This document shows, in pieces, positions 42,274 to 52,452 of a stretch of 64,000 nucleotides of DNA (within the stretch, counting starts at the first letter, position 1; every line of letters starts with the position of its first letter). Source of the stretch: Strobilurus pachycystidiatus (taxonomy: Eukaryota > Basidiomycota > Agaricomycetes > Agaricales > Physalacriaceae); contig JAHLMK010000006.1 in the NCBI GenBank assembly GCA_019915135.1, positions 124,001 to 188,000 on the forward strand. Direction: 5' to 3'. The notes under the pieces were generated by a model. The model was not told the origin of the DNA, did not search any database, and saw only the letters and a list, made by a program, of their open reading frames with translations. The position numbers and the translations under genes are program-made.

Positions 42274-43622
42274 TGTGGTGGACTCGGAGGCGAGTTGGAC
42301 GATGAGAGAGAGAGGGATGGTGAAACGAAAGTGTCGAGCGAATGCAAGTGCAAGTGACTGACGGGAAAGGAAGGAAAAGGCAATTCACGTCAAGAAAGAA
42401 AAAGGCTGGCATTTATCACACCGCGCGAGAAGCCAAGTCAAGCGAGAAGCATGGCACGAAGTCTAAGTTCGACGCCTCGTGCCAGTGCCTCGGGACTCGG
42501 AGCGGGCGTCGGAACCTTATTGGACTATAAGCACATCGAACACCATGCGCATTGCACATTGTTAAGTCGACAGAACGAAACTTAGAAACAAGCACAAAAC
42601 AAACCCTACGTCCGTCCGTCCATCTTAGCCAGTCGGTCCAGGAACGCCCTGGACTAGAAAGGAACCGAGGTGGGGAGCGCACATCCATCGTAATCTCCGT
42701 CGCGACACGATCCGCCACCAGAACCAGAATTGAGTAATCCGGGGTTGCTTCGATACTTTGCTTCTCCTTTGGCGCCCATTCCACGCCGCGGCCGTTGATG
42801 GTAAGAAGAACTTGAGATTGAGAGGGAATGTTGCAACCGTGACGCCAAAAGACCTTAACTTAGGAGATCGAGTGCAAGGAGGAAGAAAAAAGACCTTGGA
42901 CGTAACGAAGGAAAAAAGACGTACGTAATAAGGTGCCTGGATCTGGATCTCCTTCCGCGACTTGGACTTGGAATCGACTTGAATGTATACGTTACTGACT
43001 TGTCGTACATTGAACCTGTCCTTCGCGGGTGCATGCTGATAGTTCAAGTTGCTGGAGATCCACTCATACAGTAGGGCTATACATTTGTGGATCGACGACT
43101 AGCGCGGGTGGGAATAAGGCGTTCGCACGCGACGTGTCTCCGTAAGTACTATATGTTTGTGCGACGGACTACGTACTCTTTAGAGTTGAATGTTACTGTA
43201 CACATCAAAGGTCGCACCACAAAGTCTCCACTGGCGCTCGCAAGGTCTTCACTGGGACTCGTAAGGTCTTAACTGGGACTCGCCAGGTCTTTGCAAGTCC
43301 TTTCCCGCCAGGTCTATCCGAGTTCCGCGACGCAGAGCTTCTGTAAGACGTCCCGGTCGGGAGATCGTCGTGCGGGCGAGAATTGGGGTAGCGTCCCGAG
43401 GGAGCGGATACATGACGCGTCATGGGAAGGTGGGGATGGGGATGGCGCGGGCGAAGATTGGGTATACGTCGAATTTCGGTACGACGGGGGACAGTAATCT
43501 AATATTTGAATTTTACAAGTCTGGAGTTCTATTGTCAAAGACTTGTCACTTCAACCTGTCAAGTTCGAAAAACTGAAATCAAAATCTGAAGTGACCAAAA
43601 AGCAAGCTGAACTCGTGAGAGA
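42274..43622. other. Intergenic: DUF6534 upstream region; no gene seen
   Basis: About 1.35 kb. It holds the promoter of the minus-strand DUF6534 gene and a 21-bp tandem repeat (listed). No further gene is supported. Confidence 0.4.
43226..43288 (+). repeat. 21-bp tandem repeat, three units
   Basis: Units at 43226-43246, 43247-43267 and 43268-43288, consensus CTTCACTGGGACTCGTAAGGT with one to five changes each. Confidence 0.75.
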
Positions 43623-43717
43623 TGGGGACACCCAGGATTGAACTGGGGACCTCCAGAATGGCTCAAGGAGAATTTGAGAACTTCAGTCTGTTGCTCTCCC
43701 AACTGAGCTATGTCCCC
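43623..43717 (-). tRNA. tRNA-Phe(GAA), copy 3, with 22-nt intron
   Basis: Reverse-complement reading starts GGGGACATAGCTCAG and ends TGTCCCC plus A. Anticodon GAA; intron 43659-43680. Exons equal copy 2; the intron sequence is unrelated in content. Lies 325 bp left of the YR retrotransposon. Confidence 0.9.
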
Positions 43718-44043
43718 GACACGTTTGGTTTACAATGTGCAGCAACAGAACAGGCCGCTGCCATGAAGAGACATAGCGATGACCTGTACTCTCCCCTCTG
43801 TGGTATGCCGACACCAAGCGAAGGGAAGGAAAGGATACCGTGATATTTGCCGTCCTCAGTATTCTGGAGACACATGAGAGTCTGCTTGGGCGGAAACGCG
43901 CCCCTGGAGTCCGAGTACACTGCGGCCAACTCAACCGTTCGATATTTCCGAGTGATAAGACCCGCTGGGCTACTACTACAACAAAAGGAGTGAAGCGGTA
44001 CCACAACCTGCTGTTAGTTACGATTCGGAGTACCACATTAAGT
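43718..44043. other. Flank between tRNA-Phe and YR retrotransposon
   Basis: No gene seen. It ends in ACCACATTAAG, the left insertion flank of the element. Confidence 0.4.
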
Positions 44044-44240
44044 TTTCACGACGGGGCGAATCTTTCCACTGTTCAAGTCGAATACCTGTAGCCAATAAAT
44101 AAACCAATTTATTTCTTGCCTTCGAAGAACGAACCAAGACACTGAATGTTGTGAGTTGGGAAAAGGGGAAACGGAACGGTTCCGAGAACCGTCCCGCTTT
44201 CCTGTGGGTGAACCGAAAAGGGGAAGGATCCCGATGACCC
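44044..44240 (-). repeat. Split direct repeat B2 (197 bp)
   Basis: Same as 44509-44705 (offset 465) over 197 bp by eye; starts TTTCACGACGGGG, ends CCCGATGACCC. Confidence 0.9.
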
Positions 44241-44336
44241 TTACCCTTTTGTTCTAACATCCAGCGATCCTAGCTGTCCTCCTTGCTATCCTGCAAACCT
44301 TTCCTCTTATCCAAATAGAGGTGTCGGGTGGGTGGG

Positions 44337-44508
44337 CCAAAGAATACGAAAGTACCGAAAGGCTGGTCCTTTTGAGGAACCAGCGCCAGATATCGAAATT
44401 CGACTGTGATGGGAAAGATCAAGGAGACAACGATCACGTGTCTCAGATGCGCTGCGTGAAACCACGCCACAATTCCTCCTACCCGCGCCAACCCCCTTGT
44501 GGCTTCCA
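44337..44508 (-). repeat. Split direct repeat A2 (172 bp)
   Basis: Same as 51887-52058 (offset 7550) over 172 bp by eye; starts CCAAAGAATACG, ends GTGGCTTCCA. Confidence 0.9.
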
Positions 44509-44705
44509 TTTCACGACGGGGCGAATCTTTCCACTGTTCAAGTCGAATACCTGTAGCCAATAAATAAACCAATTTATTTCTTGCCTTCGAAGAACGAACC
44601 AAGACACTGAATGTTGTGAGTTGGGAAAAGGGGAAACGGAACGGTTCCGAGAACCGTCCCGCTTTCCTGTGGGTGAACCGAAAAGGGGAAGGATCCCGAT
44701 GACCC
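44509..44705 (-). repeat. Split direct repeat B1 (197 bp)
   Basis: Copy of B2; immediately adjacent to A2. Confidence 0.9.
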
Positions 44706-44893
44706 CTACGTCGAAGCTACTGCGCGTCGCGATCCTTTCCGGGAGTGAGACCACCCAACTCAAGCTGTTGTGTCGACAAGTTCGTGATTTGTTTGTCCTG
44801 CCGTTTCCGTGCCGGTCTGTTTGCCATCATCCCCGATCTGCGCTCTTAAGTACGCGTCACCCTCTCTCTGCCTCTTTTCTTCCTACCATCACT

Positions 44894-45539
44894 ATGTGTC
44901 CTAACGAATGCTGCGCCAACTGCGCTTGTGCTTATCCCGGCTCCCTTCTCGGCGGTCCCATCCAGCGCGCCCGCGACGAGATCAAACAGCTCCTCGCTGC
45001 GCTCGTCTGCGTCGAAGAGATTGCCCTTGACCAAGCTCAAAACGGTGCGTCCTTTTTCCTTCCGTCTCCTCATTCCTCCTGACGTTTCCTAGATTGTAGC
45101 TCCGAATTTCGTACCCTTCTCGTGAGCCGTTATGGGGAGACCTCTGCCAAGTCCCGAGGTGTGTCACTCTTCCTTCGTATTTCCGTCGTTGTTAACCGTT
45201 CCTCCCTTTAGAGCATGCCGACGCTTGCACCGCGCCCTATCCCCGCATTCGTAGCTCTCCCATCGCCGGCCAAGGCGAAGTCGGTCTTTCCCTCATCCGC
45301 CTCGATCGCATGAAGTGGGCTCCCGCCTTTGAAGTCATGGGGATCCGTGAGTTCATCGACCTTCGCCGTCTCTCCACCCTTTGTAAGTCCTTTCCTCCGC
45401 GTAGCCCTACGCTTCTGATGTCTGTTCAGTTCATTCTCCCTCCACCAACATTCGTCAACTCCTCCTCGTCGCCCTCAAGATCGAACCTCTTTGCGATGAC
45501 GCGACCGTCCTTCGCGAGTTCCTTGACGAATATCGTTAG
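44894..45539 (+). CDS. Small spliced gene inside the YR element, antisense (165 aa)
   Basis: Exons 44894-45044, 45093-45158, 45212-45382, 45430-45539 (498 nt, in frame; introns 48, 53 and 47 nt, all GT..AG). The N-terminus is cysteine-rich, MCPNECCANCACAYPGSLLG, followed by a helical segment (RARDEIKQLLAALVCVEEIA). Further on are SEFRTLLVSRYGETSAK, GEVGLSLIRLDRMKWAPAFE, MGIREFIDLRRLSTL and NIRQLLLVALKIEPL. No family recognised. It lies wholly within the element, 126 bp from the recombinase stop, on the other strand, between the recombinase gene and B1. It may be an accessory ORF4 or a captured host gene. Confidence 0.65.
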
Positions 45540-45664
45540 AGTTTCCTCCGTCTTTCCGTTCTCTCGCTTAGTTATCGTACTGTCTCGCCGCTCTTTCTTC
45601 GTACTGGTTTTCGCTAAAGATATGCCTTCAACTGTAATTGTCCAAATGAATGACTTGTAGTTTG

Positions 45665-46798
45665 TTATACCTCCGAATTGTTATCGAGCATCTCTACGTG
45701 CATTAAACCGAGTGTCTCTACGCTCCTCCAGTACCTAAGAAACGCGTCCGACGACCATCGTCCTAGCGCCTTGACTATGTCCGGGTTCACTCCCTGTAGC
45801 AGATAGTGTGTCGTTCCGCCGATCCTGAAACTGTGGCCAGTTATGCGCCGCATCCCCTTCCTCTCCCAGATCTGGTTGCATCTCAGCATGAACGCTTTCT
45901 TTGTCAACAATTTCCTGTTTCCTCCTTTGTCGATGTACGAGGCCAACGGCGTATCTGGTTCGATCTGATTCGCGTCCATATGACTGAGAATGGCTGGGAT
46001 TGGGTTTACGCGACCCTTCTGGGCGCAGATCATGACATCTTCTCCCTTCGTCTGCTCTATCTTCGTGGATGGGAAATGGATTGATCTGGAGCCCGCCTCC
46101 GACATCGATTCCCCCACATCCTTTCCCGTCGGATTCTTCGTCGCGTCGAATCGTTCGAGCTTTGCCGAGTCCGGTAACATCTCGCCTAAGCGTACTTGTC
46201 CGAAGAAGGTTGCGTAGGCCGTCATCTTCACCGACAAATCCTTTGCATCGTTCATGTCCAGGCCATCCTCCAGCGCCTTCAACCGCCTCATTGTCACTGG
46301 TCGCCTCTTCATCTTCTCACTCGCCTTCGGCGCCGCCCTCGAAACCCCTTCCAGAATGTACTTCATCTGCACGGATGCCTGCCATTCCAACCGATTTCTG
46401 ATGTGGAAAGCCCGGACTCCGTAGATCTTTGCGGCGATGCTGGCACTGCCTGCTCTTCCTAACCACGACGCCGCGAAGTCTTCCATGTTTCGTGCCGTGG
46501 CCGGGAAACGCGTGCTCCGTCCTATATGGTTCGCGTCCGCCCATTCCAGGTAACTCCGAAGTCCTACTCGATGTTGTTTCTGTGTGCTGATAGCCCAAGC
46601 TCGATCCAAAGCCGCTCGTGTCTGCGCCGGAATTTGAGGGATATAGTCGCTGTACTCTCGACGGACTTGCTCCTCGAACGGTACTAGGTTCGCTACGTCC
46701 AACGCTTCGTTAGGTGGATTCGGCCTCCCCGCGCTTTGTTGCGCACCTTTCTTCCCACGTCCGTCGTTCTCTCTTCCCTTAGTCTTGTAGACCGTCAT
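45665..46798 (-). CDS. Tyrosine recombinase of the YR retrotransposon (377 aa)
   Basis: Integrase of the phage-lambda type. The N-terminal SAM-like/core-binding part has STQKQHRVGLRSYLEWAD and YGVRAFHIRNRLEW. The catalytic part has FFGQVRLGEML (first Arg), GHSFRIGGTTHYLL (His-x-x-Arg) and VKALGRWSSDAFLRYWRS (last His-equivalent and nucleophile Tyr). The R-H-R-Y set is therefore complete. Family role: joins the circular cDNA into the genome, in place of a DDE integrase. It lies 103 bp after the RT ORF. Single exon from ATG 46798. Confidence 0.9.
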   Translation of the reverse strand: MTVYKTKGRENDGRGKKGAQQSAGRPNPPNEALDVANLVPFEEQVRREYSDYIPQIPAQTRAALDRAWAISTQKQHRVGLRSYLEWADANHIGRSTRFPATARNMEDFAASWLGRAGSASIAAKIYGVRAFHIRNRLEWQASVQMKYILEGVSRAAPKASEKMKRRPVTMRRLKALEDGLDMNDAKDLSVKMTAYATFFGQVRLGEMLPDSAKLERFDATKNPTGKDVGESMSEAGSRSIHFPSTKIEQTKGEDVMICAQKGRVNPIPAILSHMDANQIEPDTPLASYIDKGGNRKLLTKKAFMLRCNQIWERKGMRRITGHSFRIGGTTHYLLQGVNPDIVKALGRWSSDAFLRYWRSVETLGLMHVEMLDNNSEV

Positions 46799-46901
46799 AA
46801 TAGAAATTTCGATTCCCGTCCAGTGTAGAAGTTTGTAAGACCCGATTGTCGTGGTACCAGTCCAAGTTTGTTTATACCCTAACCCTAATCCATTCTAGCT
46901 A

Positions 46902-48759
46902 TTATAGGGCGCCGTACGGTACAGAATTTTCTACGTATGGTTTCAAATGCTTCGGAACCTTAGGCGGGTACGGTAGCAAGTCCTCCTTGAGCCCCATTTC
47001 CCCCCGGGAGGGCGCGTCCGCCACATTCTCCTTCGTCGCCACGTACTCGATCGTTAATGAAATGTCGTAGTCCTGCATCAAACTCACTATCCTCCTCAGG
47101 ATCAAATTCTGTTGCTTCCCCCTCGAGCGACCGGCCCGTAAACCTCCAATCACCCCCTGGTTATCCGACCGCAGGCGGATGTGCGACTTCGATTTTCCGG
47201 CTGCCTTGAGCGTCCTAACCGCGAGCTCGATGGCGACCATCTCGCCCCAACCAATATCTCTTCCTTCTGACTTCCAACCGCTCTTTAGTTTCCACGCCAG
47301 CCATTTCCCGTTCATCACCAGACCTATTCCCCACGAGGTCGACGCGTCCACCATTAGCGAGACTCCTTCGTCTATCGGTTTTGGTTTGGCGCATGTCATC
47401 CCAACGAAGTCCTCCCCTAGCTTGTTGTACCACCACTCCAAGTCCTGTGCCAGAGTCGCCGATACCATGTGCTTCGTGAAGTGGGGCGTGTTGTCCTTGA
47501 AAGAAGCTCGCATCCTATAGAGTGAAGGCATGCGCGAGCGACCGTCCACGCAGACCAGGCAAACGTGGTTCAGAGTCCCCGCAATGGAATCCACCTCCTT
47601 CCGCGACATCCACGAGCCCTTCTTGATAAACCCTTCGATCTTTGCCCTGTACTTCGTCTTTTTCTTTTCCGGCAGCTGCACCACCTTCGTTTCCAAATCC
47701 CAGTCGAAGCCTATGTATGTGAACGCTGAGGCGAAGTCCACAAACTTTTTCCTTGCCCAAGGCCATCCAACCCTGTCCGCCACCGACCAAATCAACGATG
47801 CGTCGTAGCCGTATAGAAAATCGCCGTCTTTCGTCTTCCCTTTCGGGTAACGAAAGAATATGAAGTCGTCCACCCACTTTAAGACGGCCTGGATGCCCGC
47901 GTATAGGAAGATGACGACCATCGCGTCGGCGATGCGACCGAAGATACCAGGGGATGGCGAGGCACCAAAATCCAACGTGAGGTTGATGTGTATGAGGAGG
48001 TTGATCAAAACCATCGTGAACATCCGCTGCGAAGGACGAGTCGGCACATTCCTGAAAGCCGAATCCACGTCGAACACCGCTACCTGAGTTCCCTCCGGCG
48101 CCTCCGCGACCTTCAGCAGACAATCTGAAAAGGTACCCCAGTCGCATTGGAAATCATCGGTGTCGATTACAGCGTTTATCGAGTTTAGCTGTGGGTCTAG
48201 CGGAATCTTCTTCAGCTCGCTCCTCTCCTCCGCTGTCATCGTCTTCCTCTTCTCCAGCTCTTCCACTGTGTCCTTCGGTAGGTCGTTCCGCGGGAAGGAG
48301 TGATCCGTCGTAATCCTCAACTTCCCCGGCCTTTGCTCGACCACGTTCATTGGCGCTGTGCGAAATGGACCTGATTCCGCGTGAGCGACCGGTCAACCCC
48401 GTTAAGCGTACTTACCGGTGACCTTCTCAATCTCTTCCCTCGTATAACCCTTCGATAACCTCCCCAGCTCGATCTCCTCCCCGTATTGCTTCTCGATGAA
48501 ATCGAGGTGCTCCTTCTCCTTCGCGTGGTTCGGTGGGATGAACGTCGTCGTCAGATAGAAGTCCTCCAGTCCCAAGGAAAACCCCTTCCTCATGCCATCC
48601 GTCACGTCCCGAAACTCTTCCCATCTCCCTGCCGCTTCCAACTCCTCCTCCCACCTGTCCACCAAGAACGGCGTCACGATCCTCTCCAAATCCTCCTTCG
48701 CTGACGACCGCCGTTCCTCCCTCTCCCTTCCGCCCCCCTTCGCCTCCCCCCGTCCTCCC
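46902..48759 (-). CDS. Reverse transcriptase-RNase H of the YR retrotransposon
   Basis: Two exons joined over a 45-nt intron (48371-48415). The splice links EEIEKVTG to PFRTAPMNVVEQRPGKLRIT. RT motifs: FDVDSAFRNVP (motif A), SPSPGIFGRIADAM (motif B) and KWVDDFIFFRYP (VDD, motif C). RNase H: SLMVDASTSWGIGLV, WGEMVAIELAVRTLK, IRLRSDNQGVIGGLR and ATKENVADAPSRG. The D, E, D and D residues are all present. The open frame extends upstream to 49319, over the gag end in the +1 frame, so the true start is not fixed; I set it at the gag stop. Expression by frameshift, reinitiation or splicing is open. Confidence 0.85.
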
Positions 48760-51700
48760 TCAGGCGGTCCTGGGGACCACTGTGCAGTCCTGCGCACAGT
48801 GTCCTCCCCCTCCACACAGAGAGCATTCGTGGAGGAAGGCTCCGCAGTCTCCTCGGTGACAGTTTCCGTAATTGAATCCTGAGCAGTATTCCGCGCGGGT
48901 GTGTTTGTTTCGCCAGCGCCCATTGTTTCCGTCGGGGGGAGGGCACCAGATGCAGATGCATCGCGTGTTCCCCTTGCAGTGTCTGTGCGTATGACCGGTC
49001 GCGCCGCAGGTGATGCATCTCTTGTCCGGAACTTCACCTGTTCCCGGAGCTGCCGCGGCGTGCGAAGTGGCCGCCGTCCCTCCGCGACCCCCTCCTCTTC
49101 CTCCGCGACCGCCCCTGCTTCCGCCTGTTCCACCGTGTCCGCCGCCCGAGCCCCCCAAGCCTCCTCCGCCTCCCCTAGGCGCCGAGTACGAGCTTCCCGC
49201 CGGCGCGGAGTACGTGCTCGAAGAGCTGTAAGCGTTTGATGAGCCTCGCCCGCCTCTATAAGAACCTCTTTGACCTTGCTGTTGGAAGGTTCCGTATCCT
49301 CTGCTCTTTTTCTCTGCAATCTTCTTCGCCTGCTCCTTGCAGGACCTCCAGCGCTCTTCGTCCCAGTCCGCGACCAGGAGCATCCCTCGAGTCGTCACGA
49401 AGTGCCGCAGAATCTCGCCCAAATAAAGCTTCGAGGCGCTGAAAATCACATCGTCGTCGTGCTCGTCGCGCTCCATCAGGTCGTCGTACAACCTCTTGAA
49501 GTCCACTACCGTGTCCTCCACATCTGGAGCGTGGGCGTCCGAAGGGACGTAGAAATCGTTGAGAGCTCGGCAGAAGATGATCATTGCCTGTTGGACGTCC
49601 AAGCGAGTCAACGCCAAATCCTCCTCTGCCTTCTTTCCGTCCGCCGACTTCAGGACCATACCTCCATCCGCGTCCACTGTAATCTTCTTTCCCTCCGACT
49701 CCTTCCTCGCATCCCTCAAACAAGCCGCCTTCGTCAGCTGCGAAAGGTAGATGTCCTTTTCGAAACCGGTCTCCAAGTTCTTGATGATGTAACGCGGGAC
49801 GGCCACCTCGTCTCGCGACGGCAGGTCCCTCATCCTGACCAATTTCCCCCCGGTGTCGAAACGGCCCGACGACTTCGACTTGAACCTGGCGTGCATCGGG
49901 GAGAAGATCCGATTTCTCTTCGAGTAAGCAGGGGACGCAGAAACGGAGCGTTCCCTCTTCCGCATCGACTTACGCACCGCCGGAGTAGCTGGGGCCTGCG
50001 GGCTGCTGACGATCCTCAGCCTCTTCCTGTAGACGGGGGAGGACTTCTCTCCCGGCGTTGCTGGCTTGCGCTTCTGAATCTCCTTCCGCGGTTTGAGGTC
50101 GCGCAACATGGCTTCCACCGACGGGTACCCCAAGTCCGCTGCTATCTTCCTAGCTAACCAAAAGGTGAGCTCCCAATCCCACGTAGACCCAAGTTGAACC
50201 TACCCGGCGTCGTCTGCACATACGAGTATTCGTCCTCGAAATCCTCGTCCCCGTCATCGTCTAGAGTGGCGGGGTGTCCGTCCAGAAACTGGACGTGTTC
50301 GTTGTGCGCGGCCGCCTCCCTTTCCGCGTCGGCGGCGAGTCCCTTGGCCCGCTTGTCCGCCGCCCTCTGTACGTCCTTCGCCAAGCGTTCCTCCTCCTCC
50401 CTATGGGCGCGCAGCCTCTCCCTGATTTCCGCCTTCTCCCTATCGAGTTTCCTCTTCCGCGCGGCCGTCTTGCGATCCGCCTCGGCTTCCTCTTCCTTCA
50501 GCTGCTTCGCGGCCCTAATCTCCCGTTCCCAGCGAAGCCGTTCCAAGAGGCGAGCTTCATCCTCCCGGAGAGCGCGTAGCTCCGCGTCCTCCTCCCCGTC
50601 CGCCGCCATATCTCGCAGGCGCTCCATCTCCCTCCGAATGGCTTTCTCGCCCGTCAAAACGGACCCGTCCTTAGCGCGGACGGCTACCGTACCCTTCGCC
50701 ATGTCGATGGTGACCGTACCCGGAGGAAGCGCCGTCTGGAGCTGCGTCCACTCCGCCATAGGGACGTCCGCCCAGCCCTCCCATCCATCCTCCTCGTCGG
50801 CTTCTGTAGCCTGCTTTCCGGCCACTCCGCCCTTGCCGCCCTTCGTCGTGGGCGCCGCAACCTTCCCCTTCGGCTCCTGCGGTGGAACCGTTGGCGCGGC
50901 GGCGGTCTTTCCGCCGGCTAAGACCTCTTTGCGCTCTGCCAGACCTATGGCGGCGCGTCAGAACCAGAATTTCCCCATGGTAAAACCTAAACCAATGTAC
51001 CTTTCTGGATGGCGGCGAGCCGCGCATCCTCCTTGGTATCTTTGCGCTGGGAACGAGTTCCCTCCGGCGCGAGACGAGGCTGGGACTCTACGCCTTTCGC
51101 AGTACCTCCCCCAGTTCTCACTCCACCCTGGGTGCGGGTGTCGCGAGTTCTGGTGGCGGACGCGTCTGGCGGCAGCCCACTGCGCGCTCTGGTCTTGCGA
51201 CCTTCCTCGATGACTGGGGAGGGTAGCAGCGAGCTCCCATCCCCCGGCGCCTCGAAATGGACCTTCGAAGGTGCCTGAGGGCCTGGCTTCGAAGACTTTG
51301 TCGAGGCCGTGCGCGCTCCCGAAGAAGCGCCACGCTTCTCTGTCCCCGAAATCGCCGGTCCAATCCCAGCGGCCGCGTTAGACTGCAACGCGTCCGCCCC
51401 GTCCGAAGATACTGCTCCGCCAGCGCGAGCGCCGACAGAACCCACTTCCAGGAGCCCAGTGTGCTCCCTGACGAACTCGTGGCTCTCCATGTCCACTGTG
51501 ATGTCGGTCGCCTGAGCGCGGCGCAACTGTGGTCCGACGCCGGCGTCCTCGATGGGGTCGTCGACGTCCCCGTCCTCTGTGAACTCCGACAGCGAGGAGG
51601 TGTCCTCCGCTACAGCGCCCCCGCCACAACCCTCCATAGCCTCCAACATAGCCTTGGTGACCGGCGCCGGCTGCACCTCCCTTCCCTGAACCGTCCCTCT

Positions 51701-51856
51701 CGCCCCGCCCGCCTTGACCGTCTTGCTGATTCCCTGGTACAGGGCGTCGTCGACGTTATCTGAAACGCCCGCCAAGCCTCCCGTAGAACGCGTGGTCCGG
51801 CGCGTCGCCGCGACCCTGGGCGTCGTTCCACCCTTCTTTCCCCGGCCCCTAGTCAT
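48760..51856 (-). CDS. Gag-like protein of the YR retrotransposon (996 aa, 3 exons)
   Basis: Exons 51001-51856, 50204-50944, 48760-50153 (2,991 nt, in frame; introns 56 and 50 nt). Part one is disordered and charged (MTRGRGKKGG start). Part two has a long Glu/Arg/Lys helix (REMERLRDMAADGEEDAELR, then RLRAHREEEERLAKDVQRAA), a coiled coil. Part three holds a folded region (EVAVPRYIIKNLETGFEKDI, MIIFCRALNDFYVPSD, GEILRHFVTTRGMLLVADWD). A Gly/Arg-rich tract follows, and then the zinc motifs CITCGATGHTHRHCKG, CSGFNYGNCHRGDC and CSLCGGGGHCAQDC. The ATG lies 30 bp inside A1, so A1 is the promoter/leader. Introns within a retroelement are unusual. Confidence 0.78.
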
Positions 51857-51886
51857 CTCGCCCGTGTCGAATTTGATGCGAATCGT

Positions 51887-52058
51887 CCAAAGAATACGAA
51901 AGTACCGAAAGGCTGGTCCTTTTGAGGAACCAGCGCCAGATATCGAAATTCGACTGTGATGGGAAAGATCAAGGAGACAACGATCACGTGTCTCAGATGC
52001 GCTGCGTGAAACCACGCCACAATTCCTCCTACCCGCGCCAACCCCCTTGTGGCTTCCA
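51887..52058 (-). repeat. Split direct repeat A1 (172 bp), 5' end of the YR element
   Basis: Copy of A2 (44337-44508). Forms the 5' leader of gag. Confidence 0.9.
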
Positions 52059-52452
52059 AAAAACTGAGAAGCGTTCGCCAAAGCTACAAAATGTTCGAGA
52101 TCGTCCAGCCGAAGAAGGCAGATGTGGGGTTGTGGAGCTTTGAAGCTACAGTATGCCCCCAGATATTCCCGCAAGAATAAGGACTGAAGAACGCATCCTA
52201 GAGAAGGAAGGCGATTGAAAGTAGTACGTGTGCGACAGTAGAAGTGTCATCCACGCTGGGGCATTCGGCTCACGAGTCAGTTCTCCGTCTCTTGTGTCGG
52301 CCAATATTCCCTCCAACATCCTCTACCCGGTCAAATACCGCGTTAAGGACTTGTGCCATCTTTGGGTGCACGCCACTACTGGATTGTGCAGTATCTATCA
52401 TGTCATCGAAACAGCGCTTCAAATGCGCGAATTTGGCAGCGCTGAAAAGGAC

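Larger units (their letters stand above)
44044..52058 (-). mobile_element. Ngaro/DIRS-group tyrosine-recombinase retrotransposon, complete (8,015 bp)
   Basis: In element orientation (minus strand) the order is A1 (52058-51887), gag, RT-RNase H, tyrosine recombinase, B1 (44705-44509), A2 (44508-44337), a 96-bp spacer, B2 (44240-44044). B1 and A2 touch with no gap. This A1-ORFs-B1-A2-B2 split direct repeat is the hallmark of Ngaro-like and PAT-like elements, which integrate through a circular intermediate without target duplication. Consistently, I see no duplication at the ends (ACATTAAG on the left, AAAAACTGAG on the right). All ORFs look intact. A small gene of opposite polarity lies between the recombinase gene and B1. 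Confidence 0.88.

Noticed and set aside
46866..46879. Telomere-like CCCTAACCCTAAT between the RT and recombinase genes
   Set aside because: Only two repeat units; a chance match in 64 kb is credible and nothing else suggests a telomere.
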